Source of the DNA: EB88 sp965199135
GTDB lineage: Bacteria > Acidobacteriota > Terriglobia > Terriglobales > Acidobacteriaceae
DNA length: 64,000 nucleotides
Direction: 5' to 3'
NCBI GenBank assembly: GCA_965199135.1
Contig: OZ240685.1
Span: forward strand, 3,348,001-3,412,000
The position numbers and the translations under genes were made by a program. This document shows positions 33,395 through 42,116 of the stretch, one piece after another. Below the pieces are notes generated by a model, which worked only from the letters and a program-made list of their open reading frames with translations, did not search any database and was not told where the DNA came from. Positions within the stretch are counted from its first letter, which is position 1, and every line of letters starts with the position of its first letter.

Positions 33395-33839
33395 CCGAGG
33401 TAAACTCCGAATTCCTTTCCTCCACATTTCTTTCCTCCACAAAGACGTGCCGCAGAATCGCTGCGTGGATCTCCTCAGGGAGCCTGCGCTTCTGGAGTGT
33501 GCGATCGACCACCACGTGCTTTGTCTCCGCATCCGCCAGCAGCGTTTCACCGCGGTAGAGCGAATAGGCAAATACCAGCATCGAACCGCGTAGCGCTCGC
33601 ACCCGGGTCTCGATTGTGAGCAGATCGTCGTAGCGGGCCGGCCGGCGATAGCGGCAGCTGGCTTCGACCACGGGCAGGATGCAGCCTTCCTCGGCTTCCA
33701 GTTCCTGGTAGGAGTACCCGATCTCCCGCATCATCTCGACGCGGCCAATTTCGAACCAGGAGAAATAGTTGCCGTGGTAGACGACGCCCATCTGGTCGGT
33801 CTCGGAATAGCGCACACGGAGGCTCGTCGTAAACTTCAT
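33387..33839 (-). CDS. Acyl-CoA thioesterase (YbgC/4-hydroxybenzoyl-CoA thioesterase family)
   Basis: 150 residues from ATG at 33839. Hotdog-fold signature RYSETDQMGVVYHGNYFSWFE-type segment (residues 10-30) with catalytic Asp15, then FEIGRVEMMREIGYSYQELE. It hydrolyses short or medium acyl-CoA or acyl-carrier thioesters in the cytoplasm. The C-terminus (FVEERNVEERNSEFTSAS) has a small internal duplication of VEERN. A TACACT box lies seven bases before the ATG. It stands alone rather than in a tol-pal operon. Confidence 0.88.
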   Translation of the reverse strand: MKFTTSLRVRYSETDQMGVVYHGNYFSWFEIGRVEMMREIGYSYQELEAEEGCILPVVEASCRYRRPARYDDLLTIETRVRALRGSMLVFAYSLYRGETLLADAETKHVVVDRTLQKRRLPEEIHAAILRHVFVEERNVEERNSEFTSAS

Positions 33840-33846
33840 GGGTGCA

Positions 33847-33852
33847 AGTGTA
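33847..33852 (-). promoter_or_regulatory. Candidate -10 element for a leaderless thioesterase transcript
   Basis: Minus-strand TACACT ends seven bases before the ATG at 33839; there is no Shine-Dalgarno. This is the same spacing as at folD. Confidence 0.4.
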
Positions 33853-33921
33853 CGTGCGGTCGCGCCGAATCGGGCTTCTCGCCAGTTACCAACGACGGAC
33901 AGAAGACAGGGCGCGGGCGCG

Positions 33922-35202
33922 ATGTTTGAAGAAATCTCCGATATCTCGATCGAGGCCGAGGCGGATACAGGAGCCGTCGTCGCCATAGTGCTGCCCAGGG
34001 TGCGCCGGGCACAAATGGCGGTAGCGACACTCTTCCTGGTCAATGGCGCAGCCATCGGCTCATGGGTGCCACATATCCCGGAACGGGCGCGAGCGCTGCA
34101 CCTGAACGAAGCCCAGCTCGGCTCAGTGCTTCTCGCCGGAGGCATCGGCGCGCTCTTTGCAATGCCCCTGTCCGGCACTCTGTTGCGGCATCTCGGCTCC
34201 CGCACAATCTGCGTCATTGCGGGGCTGTTTTTCCCTGCCCTGCTGACTGCGGCGATCCTCTTGCCCTCGGTCCCCCTCCTTGTCTTCGTGCTGTTCTGCA
34301 CCGGCTTCAACGCGGCTGCCATGGATGTCGCGATGAATGCGCATGGCGTGCTGGTCGAAGCACTGCTCCACAAACGAACCGTGTCGATGTTTCATGCGGT
34401 CTTCAGTGTGGGCTGCTTTGCGGGAGCGGGCATCCACAGCTACCTGATGGCACAGCATGTCCCAGACCACCTCCTGGTCCCCACCTTCGGTGCGCTTCTT
34501 CTCCTGCTCGTGCTGGGCGTCGCTCCCCTGCTGCTGAACCACGAGATCGAGGAAGCCTACCATGCCGCCGATCGCCCTCTTGCCGCGCCGACCACGAAAA
34601 AGCCGGGTCTGCGTGGCCTGCTCCCGGCGCATCTGCCTCATCCGAAGCTGCTGTTGATCGGTGTGCTCTGCTTCTCGACGATGGTGAGCGAGGGAGCGAT
34701 GGGCGACTGGAGCGCGCTGTATCTCCGCGTGGTGCATGCAATGCCCAGCGGGATCGCCGGCTACGGCTACACCTGCTTTGCCGGGTTGATGGTGCTGGGC
34801 CGCTTCACCGGCGACGCGCTGGTGGCCCGCATTGGGGAGCTGCGCGCGATCCGCTATGGCGGGCTGCTCAGCGCCATAGGAATCCTGATGGTGTTATTTC
34901 TGCACCCGCTGCCGGCAATCCTGGTGGGGTTTGGCTTGATTGGCGCGGGGCTGGCCAACGCCTCGCCGGTGCTCTATCGAACCGCCGGCACGCTGCCAGG
35001 CTTTGCTCCCGGCGAGGGGATCGCGACTGCCGTAGGTGTCGGCTACGCCGGGCTGCTCGTCGGTCCACCGCTGCTGGGTATCCTGGCGCATGCGGCCGGT
35101 CTCCCGTCAATCTTTGTGGTTTTGCTGCTGCTCAGCGTGACGCTCGCCACCGCCGCCCCACTGGTCCGCAGCGGCATGTATGCCAGCCGCGCAGACGGCT
35201 GA
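33922..35202 (+). CDS. MFS transporter (YbjJ/FucP-like branch)
   Basis: 426 residues from ATG at 33922 (an ATG at 33838 would add a 28-residue Arg-rich leader and overlap the divergent thioesterase). Twelve helices with a charged central loop (EIEEAYHAADRPLAAPTTKK). The segments NGAAIGSWVPHIPERARALH and FNAAAMDVAMNAHGVLVE mark the YbjJ-like family, whose substrates are not well known. It lies 32 bases upstream of the aminopeptidase. Confidence 0.82.
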   Translation: MFEEISDISIEAEADTGAVVAIVLPRVRRAQMAVATLFLVNGAAIGSWVPHIPERARALHLNEAQLGSVLLAGGIGALFAMPLSGTLLRHLGSRTICVIAGLFFPALLTAAILLPSVPLLVFVLFCTGFNAAAMDVAMNAHGVLVEALLHKRTVSMFHAVFSVGCFAGAGIHSYLMAQHVPDHLLVPTFGALLLLLVLGVAPLLLNHEIEEAYHAADRPLAAPTTKKPGLRGLLPAHLPHPKLLLIGVLCFSTMVSEGAMGDWSALYLRVVHAMPSGIAGYGYTCFAGLMVLGRFTGDALVARIGELRAIRYGGLLSAIGILMVLFLHPLPAILVGFGLIGAGLANASPVLYRTAGTLPGFAPGEGIATAVGVGYAGLLVGPPLLGILAHAAGLPSIFVVLLLLSVTLATAAPLVRSGMYASRADG

Positions 35203-35234
35203 AAGCTCTCGATCGGGAGCGGTAAAGTAGAACT

Positions 35235-36506
35235 ATGTCCTCCCTTGCCACGGCCCCCAGCTCCCTCGATGCTTCCCTGCAACAGCGCCTCGATACCTTT
35301 GCCCGCGTCACCGTAGAAGCCGGCCTGGGATTGAAGGCCGGGCAGGAACTCCTGATCACCGCTCCTCTCGACGCCGTCAGCTTCGTGCGCCGCATCAGTG
35401 AGCACGCGTACAAGGCCGGAGCCTCGCTCGTGACCACCATGTACGTGGACGACGAAGCCACGCTTGCCCGCTACCGCTTCGGACAGGATGCGAGCTTTGA
35501 TCATGCCGCGACCTGGTTCTACGAGGGCATGGCGGCGGCGTACCGCTCCGGCGCAGCGCGACTGGGCATCACCGGGAGCGACCCGTCGCTGCTGGCTGCG
35601 CAAGACCCGGCTAAGGTCTCGCGCGCAAATCTCGCGACCTCGAAGGCCTACCGACCGGCGCTCGAGCTGATCACCCGGCACGAAATCAACTGGTGCATCG
35701 TGGCCGCAGCCACCCCAGCATGGGCCAGGGTTGTCTTCCCCGGCGAGTCCGAAGCCGTTGCCGTCGAAAAGCTCTGGAACGCGATTCTTGCCTCCTCGCG
35801 GATCGACAACGCCGATCCGGTCGCGGCGTGGAAGGAGCACAGCGCCAGCCTGAAGAAGCGTTCCGCCTTCCTGAACGAGAAGCGGTACTCCGCTCTGCGT
35901 TACGCTGGCCCCGGCACCGACCTCGAGATTGGCCTGGCCGACGATCACCTCTGGCTTGGTGGCGGCACCACGGCGTTGAACGGCGTCGCCTGCCTGCCGA
36001 ACATCCCCACCGAAGAAGTCTTCACCACCCCGCATCGGGAGCGGGCCTCCGGCACTGTTCGCTCCACCAAGCCGCTCTCCTACCAGGGCACGCTGATCGA
36101 AGAGATTGCAGTCCGCTTTGAAGGCGGCAAGGTCGTCGAGGCACGCGCCAAAACCGGCCAGGAAGTACTCGAACGCATGCTTGGAACAGACGAGGGTGCG
36201 GCGCGCCTGGGCGAAGTGGCCCTGGTGCCCCACTCGTCTCCGATCTCGGCCAGTGGGCTGCTCTACTCGAATACACTGTTCGACGAGAATGCCGCCTGCC
36301 ACATCGCCATGGGCCAGAGCTACAGCACCTGCGTCCGGGACGGCGACACGCTCAAGCCGGAAGAGCTCCTCTCGCGCGGAGCGAACGACAGCCTGATCCA
36401 TGTGGACTGGATGATCGGATCAGGCGAGCTCGACATTGATGGCGTCACCGCGAACGGCGAGCGCGAACCCTTGATGCGCAAGGGGGAGTGGGCTGTTTCG
36501 GTCTAG
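35235..36506 (+). CDS. M29 family aminopeptidase
   Basis: 423 residues. Members (AmpS, AmpT, PepS) are cytoplasmic dinuclear metal aminopeptidases. Metal-ligand regions are visible: PNIPTEEVFTTPH (about 256-268), GEVALVPHSSPI (about 322-333), FDENAACHIAMGQSY (about 352-366) and IHVDWMIGSGELDIDG (about 389-404). Length is right for the family. TAAAGT lies six bases before the ATG, so transcription could be leaderless. It is closed by a strong hairpin. Confidence 0.9.
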   Translation: MSSLATAPSSLDASLQQRLDTFARVTVEAGLGLKAGQELLITAPLDAVSFVRRISEHAYKAGASLVTTMYVDDEATLARYRFGQDASFDHAATWFYEGMAAAYRSGAARLGITGSDPSLLAAQDPAKVSRANLATSKAYRPALELITRHEINWCIVAAATPAWARVVFPGESEAVAVEKLWNAILASSRIDNADPVAAWKEHSASLKKRSAFLNEKRYSALRYAGPGTDLEIGLADDHLWLGGGTTALNGVACLPNIPTEEVFTTPHRERASGTVRSTKPLSYQGTLIEEIAVRFEGGKVVEARAKTGQEVLERMLGTDEGAARLGEVALVPHSSPISASGLLYSNTLFDENAACHIAMGQSYSTCVRDGDTLKPEELLSRGANDSLIHVDWMIGSGELDIDGVTANGEREPLMRKGEWAVSV

Positions 36507-36525
36507 CGCCTGGCCGATCAAACAA

Positions 36526-36551
36526 AAAGGCCGCTCGCGAGAGCGGCCTTT
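36526..36551. terminator. Bidirectional terminator between the aminopeptidase and rseP
   Basis: AAAGGCCGCTC, loop GCGA, GAGCGGCCTTT: a perfect 11-bp stem in A/T-flanked context, between two convergent genes. Confidence 0.88.
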
Positions 36552-36566
36552 CTACGTACCGGGGAG

Positions 36567-37922
36567 CTACAGTTTGGAGAAGCCGGCGATCCGGGATACG
36601 TCGTTGAATGTCACGAAGACAAAGAACAGGATCAACACCACGAAGGCGACCTGGTAGATCCGCTCCTTGACCTGCGAGTTCAGGTCATGCCGCATGACCG
36701 ACTCGATCAAGAGCAGCAGGATCATGCCGCCATCGAGTACCGGGAATGGCAGGAGGTTGAAGATGCCGAGGTTCAGGCTGATCATCGCCATGAGGTTGAT
36801 GATGGGTTGCCAGCCCGGCATCATCGCGGCCTCACCGGTCGCGCGCGCGATCCCTACCGGGCCACTCAGCTGCTTCACATTGGAGTGGCTGGAAAAGAGC
36901 TTCCGCATCACTTCCACGATCTCGCCGGAACTCTGAACGTTGTAGTGGAAGGAGCGGTCGGCAGCCTTTCCGAATGGCTCCTGCTCCACGGTATATGGCG
37001 GCGGCTGTGGCCGGAAGCCAAGGCGGTAGCCCTGCTTGCCTGTGCCATCGTCGCCCAGGATGGGCAGGACCGAGAGGTTGAGCTTCTGGTCGCCGCGCTG
37101 GATCCGGAGCGCTACCGGGTGGTTTCCATTGGCCTTGAGGTAGGCTGCAACCGAGGTCACTGAGTGCAGCACCACGCCATCGAGCGAAAGGATCGTGTCA
37201 CCCGGCTTCACCCCTGCCTTGGCTAGCGGATATCCCGGCTCGACCTCGCGCACGGTGAGCGGCATAGGTTGCATCCGGGGCTCAAGCCCCAGGCTGAGCG
37301 GGTCCGGCCCATCGGCGGTCATGGAACCAGCGAGCGGCAGGGTCAGGGTGACTACCTTGCCGGCACGATCCACCGCCACGGGCAGTGTGGCATTGCTCTC
37401 GATGCCCATACGGATACCGATCTGCTGCCAGCTTGGGTCGTGGTCCCTGCCGAACTGCACGATCGTGTCACCAGCCTGAAAGCCGGCACGGGCCGCGGCA
37501 GTATCGGGCGGAACATAGTCAACAGTGGCAGCCCCGCGCAGGTAGGCGTCCACTTCGTTGTGCATCATGTACAGCCCGGTCATCAGGACGAACGCGAGCA
37601 GGAAGTTCGAGACTGGACCGGAAAGACCGATGAGGATGCGCTGCCAGCGTGGCCGTGAGGTGAACTCCCCGGGATCTCCATGGGTGTCCTCGGCTGAGTA
37701 CTCGCCAGCCATCTTGACGTAGCCGCCCAGCGGCAAGAGGCTCAGGCGATAGTCGGTGTCACCGCGACGAAAGCCCAGCAGCCGTTTTCCAAAACCGATG
37801 GAGAAGATCTCGACGCGCACGCCGCACAGCTTGGCTGTGACGAAGTGTCCGGTTTCATGCACCAGAACCATGATCCCAAGGACCACGAGCATGGAAAGAA
37901 TGGAAACAAGGGCGAACGGCAT
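36567..37922 (-). CDS. rseP: Site-2 membrane metalloprotease RseP (M50)
   Basis: 451 residues from ATG at 37922 (a TTG at 37937 would add five). Zinc motif HETGH (22-26) in the first helix and the second metal motif NLLPFPVLDGG near the C-terminus are intact. Two PDZ domains lie between (around VDYVPPDTAAARAGFQAGD and VEPGYPLAKAGVKPGDTILS). It cleaves anti-sigma factors and remnant signal peptides within the membrane. It is the last gene of cdsA-dxr-rseP, the order common in bacteria. Confidence 0.93.
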   Translation of the reverse strand: MPFALVSILSMLVVLGIMVLVHETGHFVTAKLCGVRVEIFSIGFGKRLLGFRRGDTDYRLSLLPLGGYVKMAGEYSAEDTHGDPGEFTSRPRWQRILIGLSGPVSNFLLAFVLMTGLYMMHNEVDAYLRGAATVDYVPPDTAAARAGFQAGDTIVQFGRDHDPSWQQIGIRMGIESNATLPVAVDRAGKVVTLTLPLAGSMTADGPDPLSLGLEPRMQPMPLTVREVEPGYPLAKAGVKPGDTILSLDGVVLHSVTSVAAYLKANGNHPVALRIQRGDQKLNLSVLPILGDDGTGKQGYRLGFRPQPPPYTVEQEPFGKAADRSFHYNVQSSGEIVEVMRKLFSSHSNVKQLSGPVGIARATGEAAMMPGWQPIINLMAMISLNLGIFNLLPFPVLDGGMILLLLIESVMRHDLNSQVKERIYQVAFVVLILFFVFVTFNDVSRIAGFSKL

Positions 37923-37990
37923 AGGGACGGGTATCAACTCCGGTGATTCCGAACGAAAGCGCTTGGTACCTACGGCAACGACAGCGAAGG

Positions 37991-39163
37991 TCAGTGTGCG
38001 ACGGCCTCGGTCCCAACAATGCGCCGGGCGCGCTCGCGTGCTTCCGTATCCTGCTCCAGAACCTCGGCGATGGTCCGGGGGGTGAACGCCGGCGTTTCCC
38101 GAAGTACTTTCTCGATTGTACCCGCGATGGCCTGGAAGCCTATGTTACGGCCAAGAAACGCGTCCACTGCGATTTCGTCCGCTGCATTCAGTGCAATCGG
38201 GTGGGCTCCGCCAGCCTCGGCTGCCTGGTAGGCCAGGCGAAGGCAGGGGAAGCGATCAAAGTCGGGCTGCTCGAAGTGCAGGTCGGCCAGTGCGCGCATG
38301 TCAAATGTCAGGTCGGACTCGACGCGCTCAGGGTAGCTCAGGGCATAGAGGATGGGCAGCTGCATGTCGGTGACCGAGATCTGCGCCAGGATGGACCCGT
38401 CGATGTACTCCACGAGCGAGTGCACGGTCGACTGCGGGTGCACCGTGACCTGGATCTGCCCGGGCGGCAGGTCGAACAGCCGGCAGGCCTCGATGATCTC
38501 AAGTCCCTTGTTGAGCATGGTTGCCGAATCGATGGTGATGCGCTGGCCCATGACCCAGGTCGGGTGCTTCAAGGCCTGCTCCACGGTGATCGAGGCGAAC
38601 TGTTCCAGGGGCAGCGTGCGGAAGGGTCCACCCGAAGCGGTGAGCCAGACGTTCTTGACCTCCTGGAGCCGGCCGGCGCGCATGCACTGGTGCACGGCAT
38701 TGTGCTCGGAGTCGATCGGCAGCAGCGGCACATTGTTCCCCTTGGCGGCCGCGGTCAAAAGGTCACCGGCAGCGACCATGGCTTCCTTGTTCGCGAGGCC
38801 GATCGGCTTCCCTGCGTTCACCGCAGCGTAGGTCGCCTCAAGCCCGGCCACGCCGACGATGGCGGAAACAACGAAGTCCACCTCTGGCAGGGTCGCGGCG
38901 AGGATCGTGCCGGCCGTGCCGTACACCACTTCCGTGTCGCGGAGGCCGAGCGAGCGCAGCTTGGTGCGCAGGTCTGCGGCAAGGGCTTCCGTGGCAACCG
39001 AGACAACGCGCGGCTGCCAGCGAATGCACTGCTTCATCGCCGCCTCGATGTTGCGGCCTGCGGCGAGCGACGCTACCGAAAAGCGGTGGGGGTACTTCTC
39101 AAGGATGGCGAGGGTGCTCTGGCCGATCGAGCCGGTGGAGCCCAGAATACAAATCCGTTTCAA
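37991..39163 (-). CDS. dxr: 1-deoxy-D-xylulose 5-phosphate reductoisomerase
   Basis: 390 residues from TTG at 39163, with AAAGG upstream. It converts DXP to MEP with NADPH in isoprenoid synthesis. NADPH loop GSTGSIG (8-14), IGLANKEAMVAAG (121-133), metal ligands D151 and E153 in DSEHNAVHQC, E222 in NKGLEIIEA, and the HPQSTVHSLVEY flap are all present. It is 68 bases upstream of rseP. Confidence 0.96.
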   Translation of the reverse strand: MKRICILGSTGSIGQSTLAILEKYPHRFSVASLAAGRNIEAAMKQCIRWQPRVVSVATEALAADLRTKLRSLGLRDTEVVYGTAGTILAATLPEVDFVVSAIVGVAGLEATYAAVNAGKPIGLANKEAMVAAGDLLTAAAKGNNVPLLPIDSEHNAVHQCMRAGRLQEVKNVWLTASGGPFRTLPLEQFASITVEQALKHPTWVMGQRITIDSATMLNKGLEIIEACRLFDLPPGQIQVTVHPQSTVHSLVEYIDGSILAQISVTDMQLPILYALSYPERVESDLTFDMRALADLHFEQPDFDRFPCLRLAYQAAEAGGAHPIALNAADEIAVDAFLGRNIGFQAIAGTIEKVLRETPAFTPRTIAEVLEQDTEARERARRIVGTEAVAH

Positions 39164-39248
39164 ACCGGAACCTTTACTTGGTCGATGCGGAGGACACTCT
39201 GGCTCAGCGCGGAATCGCCCTTTCGACCGGGAATCGGGGTATAAGCGG

Positions 39249-40073
39249 CTAGATCGCCTGCTGCGCTAACAGAGCGTACCACAGCACCGGAGCCGCCAGG
39301 AGTAGCGCATCGATCCGGTCGAGCACTCCGCCGTGACCAGGCAGAAGCGTTCCGGAATCCTTCACGCCGGCTCCCCGCTTGATCGCCGATTCGAAGAGAT
39401 CGCCGAGTTGCGCGGCGATGTTGAGCAGCACCGAGAAAGCCAGTGTTCGGAAGATGGGCCCAGGGTAGCTGAGGATCTCGATGTTGCGGCGTTCGAGCTC
39501 GCTGGCGAGCAGCAGCAGCAGCGAAATCACAAGCACCGTGCCGGCGACCGAGGCAATCGTGCCCTCCCAGGTCTTGTTCGGGCTGAGGCGCGAGAGCTTG
39601 TGCCTCCCGAAGTTGCGCCCGACATAGAGCGCCGCCACGTCTCCCGCCCAGACCGAGAGGAAGAGAAAGACCAGGAGCGAGGCGCCGTTCGGCTGCGTGG
39701 AGATCAGCGGCACCGTGGTCAGGGACCAGCCCGTGTACAGCAGCGCGAAGGCCGAGGCGGCCGTGGCTCCCAGCACCTGCTCGGCAGGCAGCCGGAAGGC
39801 ACAGAGCCCGAAGAGGATGAGGGCGAGCGCAGCCAGCACAGGCGCGCTGTACTCGGGCCGGAAGTAGGTCGTCGCGAAAAGGATGGCGATGGCGCAGAGA
39901 GTGGGGATGCGCTGCACCCCTGGGGCCCCATTGAGCGAGGCGAGGTGGAGAAACTCCCACGTTGCAAGGCCGGCAACCACGGCAGCCGCAATGGTCAGCG
40001 CAGGCAAGGAATTCCAGAACACCAGGGCAAATACCAGCGGGATCAGCACCGCTGCAGTCAGGACTCTAAGCAT
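39249..40073 (-). CDS. cdsA: Phosphatidate cytidylyltransferase
   Basis: 274 residues with about eight membrane helices. It makes CDP-diacylglycerol from phosphatidic acid and CTP. The CDS signature SAIKRGAGVKDSGTLLPGHG followed by GVLDRID is complete, and the upstream LSPNKTWEGTIA motif is present. UppS, its usual upstream partner, is missing here. TATGCT lies nine bases before the ATG on the minus strand. It begins the cdsA-dxr-rseP run. Confidence 0.93.
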   Translation of the reverse strand: MLRVLTAAVLIPLVFALVFWNSLPALTIAAAVVAGLATWEFLHLASLNGAPGVQRIPTLCAIAILFATTYFRPEYSAPVLAALALILFGLCAFRLPAEQVLGATAASAFALLYTGWSLTTVPLISTQPNGASLLVFLFLSVWAGDVAALYVGRNFGRHKLSRLSPNKTWEGTIASVAGTVLVISLLLLLASELERRNIEILSYPGPIFRTLAFSVLLNIAAQLGDLFESAIKRGAGVKDSGTLLPGHGGVLDRIDALLLAAPVLWYALLAQQAI

Positions 40074-40218
40074 CTCTGTAAAAGCATAGACCAGCGCACC
40101 GCATCAAAGTCGCGGGCGAGCCTTCACACCCCCGTTCCCCGTCTAATCCTTTGAGGCGCGTGACTGCTGCTTTGACCCTACGCATGATCCCCCTCAAGCG
40201 CGCTTGAAAGGACTTCCT

Positions 40219-41169
40219 ATGAACCTCTTCCTGAAAGCTTTACCACTTGGTTTCGCTGCCCTGCTGCTGACCCCGGCAGCCCTTCTGGCCCAGAACGAAG
40301 GCGGCTCAGCAACAGCGGATACTGTTGTCACGATCCTGCCGAAGAAGGGCGATGCGGCGCCTCCCGTTCCCCAGAGCTCGCTTGAAGTAAAGGTCGACGG
40401 CAAGAAGACGCAGCCAACCACGTGGCAGCCGTACGGTCACGGCGAGGTGCAGCTGGTACTGCTTATTGACGATTCGGCTCGCTCCTCCTTTGGCCGGAAC
40501 CTCGACGACCTGTCAACGTTTGTGAGTGGCCTGCCGCCCAATGTGAGCGTGGCCGTGGCCTATATGCTCAACGGCGCTGCGCAGTTCACTGGCCCCTTGT
40601 CGAAGGACAAGGCAGGCGTCGCGAAGACGATCCATTTGCCCGGCGGAACGCCTGGCTCCAACGCCAGCCCGTACTTCTGCCTGCAGGACCTGGCCAAGCG
40701 GTGGCCAGCGCCGCCCAGCGCTGCACGCCGTGAGGTGCTGATGATTACGGATGGCGTGGACGAGTACAACCTGCGCTATGACCCGGACGACCCGTATGTT
40801 CATGCGGCGATGGACGCGGCAAACCGCGCCAACCTGGTGATCTTCTCGATCTATTACCGCGACCAGGGCCGCCTCAGCCGTTCGTTCTATGAGACCAATG
40901 CCGGGCAGAACTACCTGTTCCAGGTAGCGGACGCGACCGGTGGCAACGTGTACTACGAAGGCTTGTCGAACCCGGTGTCTTTCCAGCCGTTCCTGCAGGA
41001 CCTGGATCGCCGGCTCGAAAACCAGTACGAGCTCGGCGTTCCGGTGAAGCCCGAAAAGAAGGTCTCCTACGCGGATCTGAAGGTCAAGTCCGATGTAGGT
41101 GCTGTGAAGCTGAAGGCTGCCAACCGGGTCGCCGTTGCGGCCGAGGGCTCGGTCGCCGCTGCGCAGTAG
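40219..41169 (+). CDS. Secreted von Willebrand factor A domain protein
   Basis: 316 residues from ATG at 40219, with AAAGGA six bases upstream. Signal peptide to about residue 24 (FAALLLTPAALLAQ). A small N-terminal beta domain (SLEVKVDGKKTQPTTW) leads into a VWA fold (about 77-270). The metal-site motif reads IDDSARSS, with the third DxSxS position replaced by Arg, while the later ITDGVDEYN keeps the Asp. Metal-dependent adhesion is thus uncertain. Such proteins are numerous in acidobacteria and usually of unknown role. Confidence 0.8.
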   Translation: MNLFLKALPLGFAALLLTPAALLAQNEGGSATADTVVTILPKKGDAAPPVPQSSLEVKVDGKKTQPTTWQPYGHGEVQLVLLIDDSARSSFGRNLDDLSTFVSGLPPNVSVAVAYMLNGAAQFTGPLSKDKAGVAKTIHLPGGTPGSNASPYFCLQDLAKRWPAPPSAARREVLMITDGVDEYNLRYDPDDPYVHAAMDAANRANLVIFSIYYRDQGRLSRSFYETNAGQNYLFQVADATGGNVYYEGLSNPVSFQPFLQDLDRRLENQYELGVPVKPEKKVSYADLKVKSDVGAVKLKAANRVAVAAEGSVAAAQ

Positions 41170-41181
41170 AGCAGATGGGGA

Positions 41182-41204
41182 GGCGACAGATTGCTTCTGT
41201 CGCC
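41182..41204 (+). terminator. Hairpin after the VWA gene
   Basis: GGCGACAGA, loop TTGCT, TCTGTCGCC: a perfect 9-bp stem that can be extended by GGGA/TCCC across a one-base bulge. No T-run follows, so it may stabilise the 3' end rather than terminate on its own. Confidence 0.55.
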
Positions 41205-41285
41205 CTCCCTACCTGCCAGGTAGTCCTTACGGATTACGGAATGGCTATATACCGGTCGCATGCGGCAACGTAGACTCCAAGAATC

Positions 41286-42110
41286 ATGGCAGTCTCTGTC
41301 GCAGAACTAGAATCAGTCGGCCTCGAGGTCATTGACCTTACCGACGAGACCGCCATCCTTCAGCGCCGGCTGCACTCGCGCAATGGGGCCATGCAGTTGG
41401 AAGGCCTTCATCGCCTAGCGATCGCATTCGTGGAGCAGCCTGCGACCATCCTGCAGGAGCTGGTGAACGCAGCGGTGCGGCTCTGTGGAGCCGACAGCGC
41501 CGGCATCAGCATCGAGCGCGAAGGCAAGACCGACGAGCATCACTACCAGTGGATCGCAACTGCCGGCGAGTACAGCGCGTTTCTGGACGCGTCCCTGCCG
41601 AAGACTCCCAGCGCCTGCACCGTTTGCCTGGAACGGAACCGTCCGCAGCTGTTCCGGGTGAACGAGCGCTTCTTTGCGATTCTTGGCATCCAGGCCGCCC
41701 TGGTCACCGATGGTTTGCTGCTTCCCTGGGAGGTGGAGGGCGTGCGCGGAACGATCTTCATCATCGCGCACAGCCGCACCGAGGCCTTCGACAGTGAGGA
41801 CCTTCACCTGATGCAGATCCTCGCGAACTTCGCCGCGATGGGGATCCGGCAGCAGCGGCAACAGGCTGACCTGCTCGCGCAAGCGCGCGCCGCGGCAGCC
41901 GCGGCGATGGCCAATGACCTGGCCCACCAGATCAACAACCCGCTTCAAAGCCTGACGAACCTGCTCTTTCTTGCGCGGCAGACCGCAGGGGAGCAGCGCG
42001 AGCTGGCCTCCAGGCTGGAGCCTGATTTCGCGCGGCTGACCGAGCTGGTCAAGGGTCTTCTGGAGCTGCCACTCGCTCAGCAGAAGCAGGGCCACTCGTC
42101 CCGAGACTAG
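41286..42110 (+). CDS. GAF-domain protein with a kinase-like dimerisation helix but no ATPase domain
   Basis: 274 residues. The GAF domain (about 40-190) has a CxxC pair (C111, C114) that might bind metal or a redox cofactor. A coiled linker leads to an H-box-like helix: AMANDLAHQINNPLQSLTNL (207-226), with H214 in the position of the phospho-accepting His of histidine kinases and the following NNPL typical of them. The second helix ends at about 262 and the protein stops, with no HATPase domain. It may be a phosphotransfer or dimerising decoy. TAGACT lies nine bases before the ATG. Convergent with DUF1800, seven bases apart. Confidence 0.78.
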   Translation: MAVSVAELESVGLEVIDLTDETAILQRRLHSRNGAMQLEGLHRLAIAFVEQPATILQELVNAAVRLCGADSAGISIEREGKTDEHHYQWIATAGEYSAFLDASLPKTPSACTVCLERNRPQLFRVNERFFAILGIQAALVTDGLLLPWEVEGVRGTIFIIAHSRTEAFDSEDLHLMQILANFAAMGIRQQRQQADLLAQARAAAAAAMANDLAHQINNPLQSLTNLLFLARQTAGEQRELASRLEPDFARLTELVKGLLELPLAQQKQGHSSRD

Positions 42111-42116
42111 CTCTCC

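Noticed and set aside
37943..39244. Plus-strand frame of 433 codons
   Set aside because: Shadow of dxr on the opposite strand; no domain.
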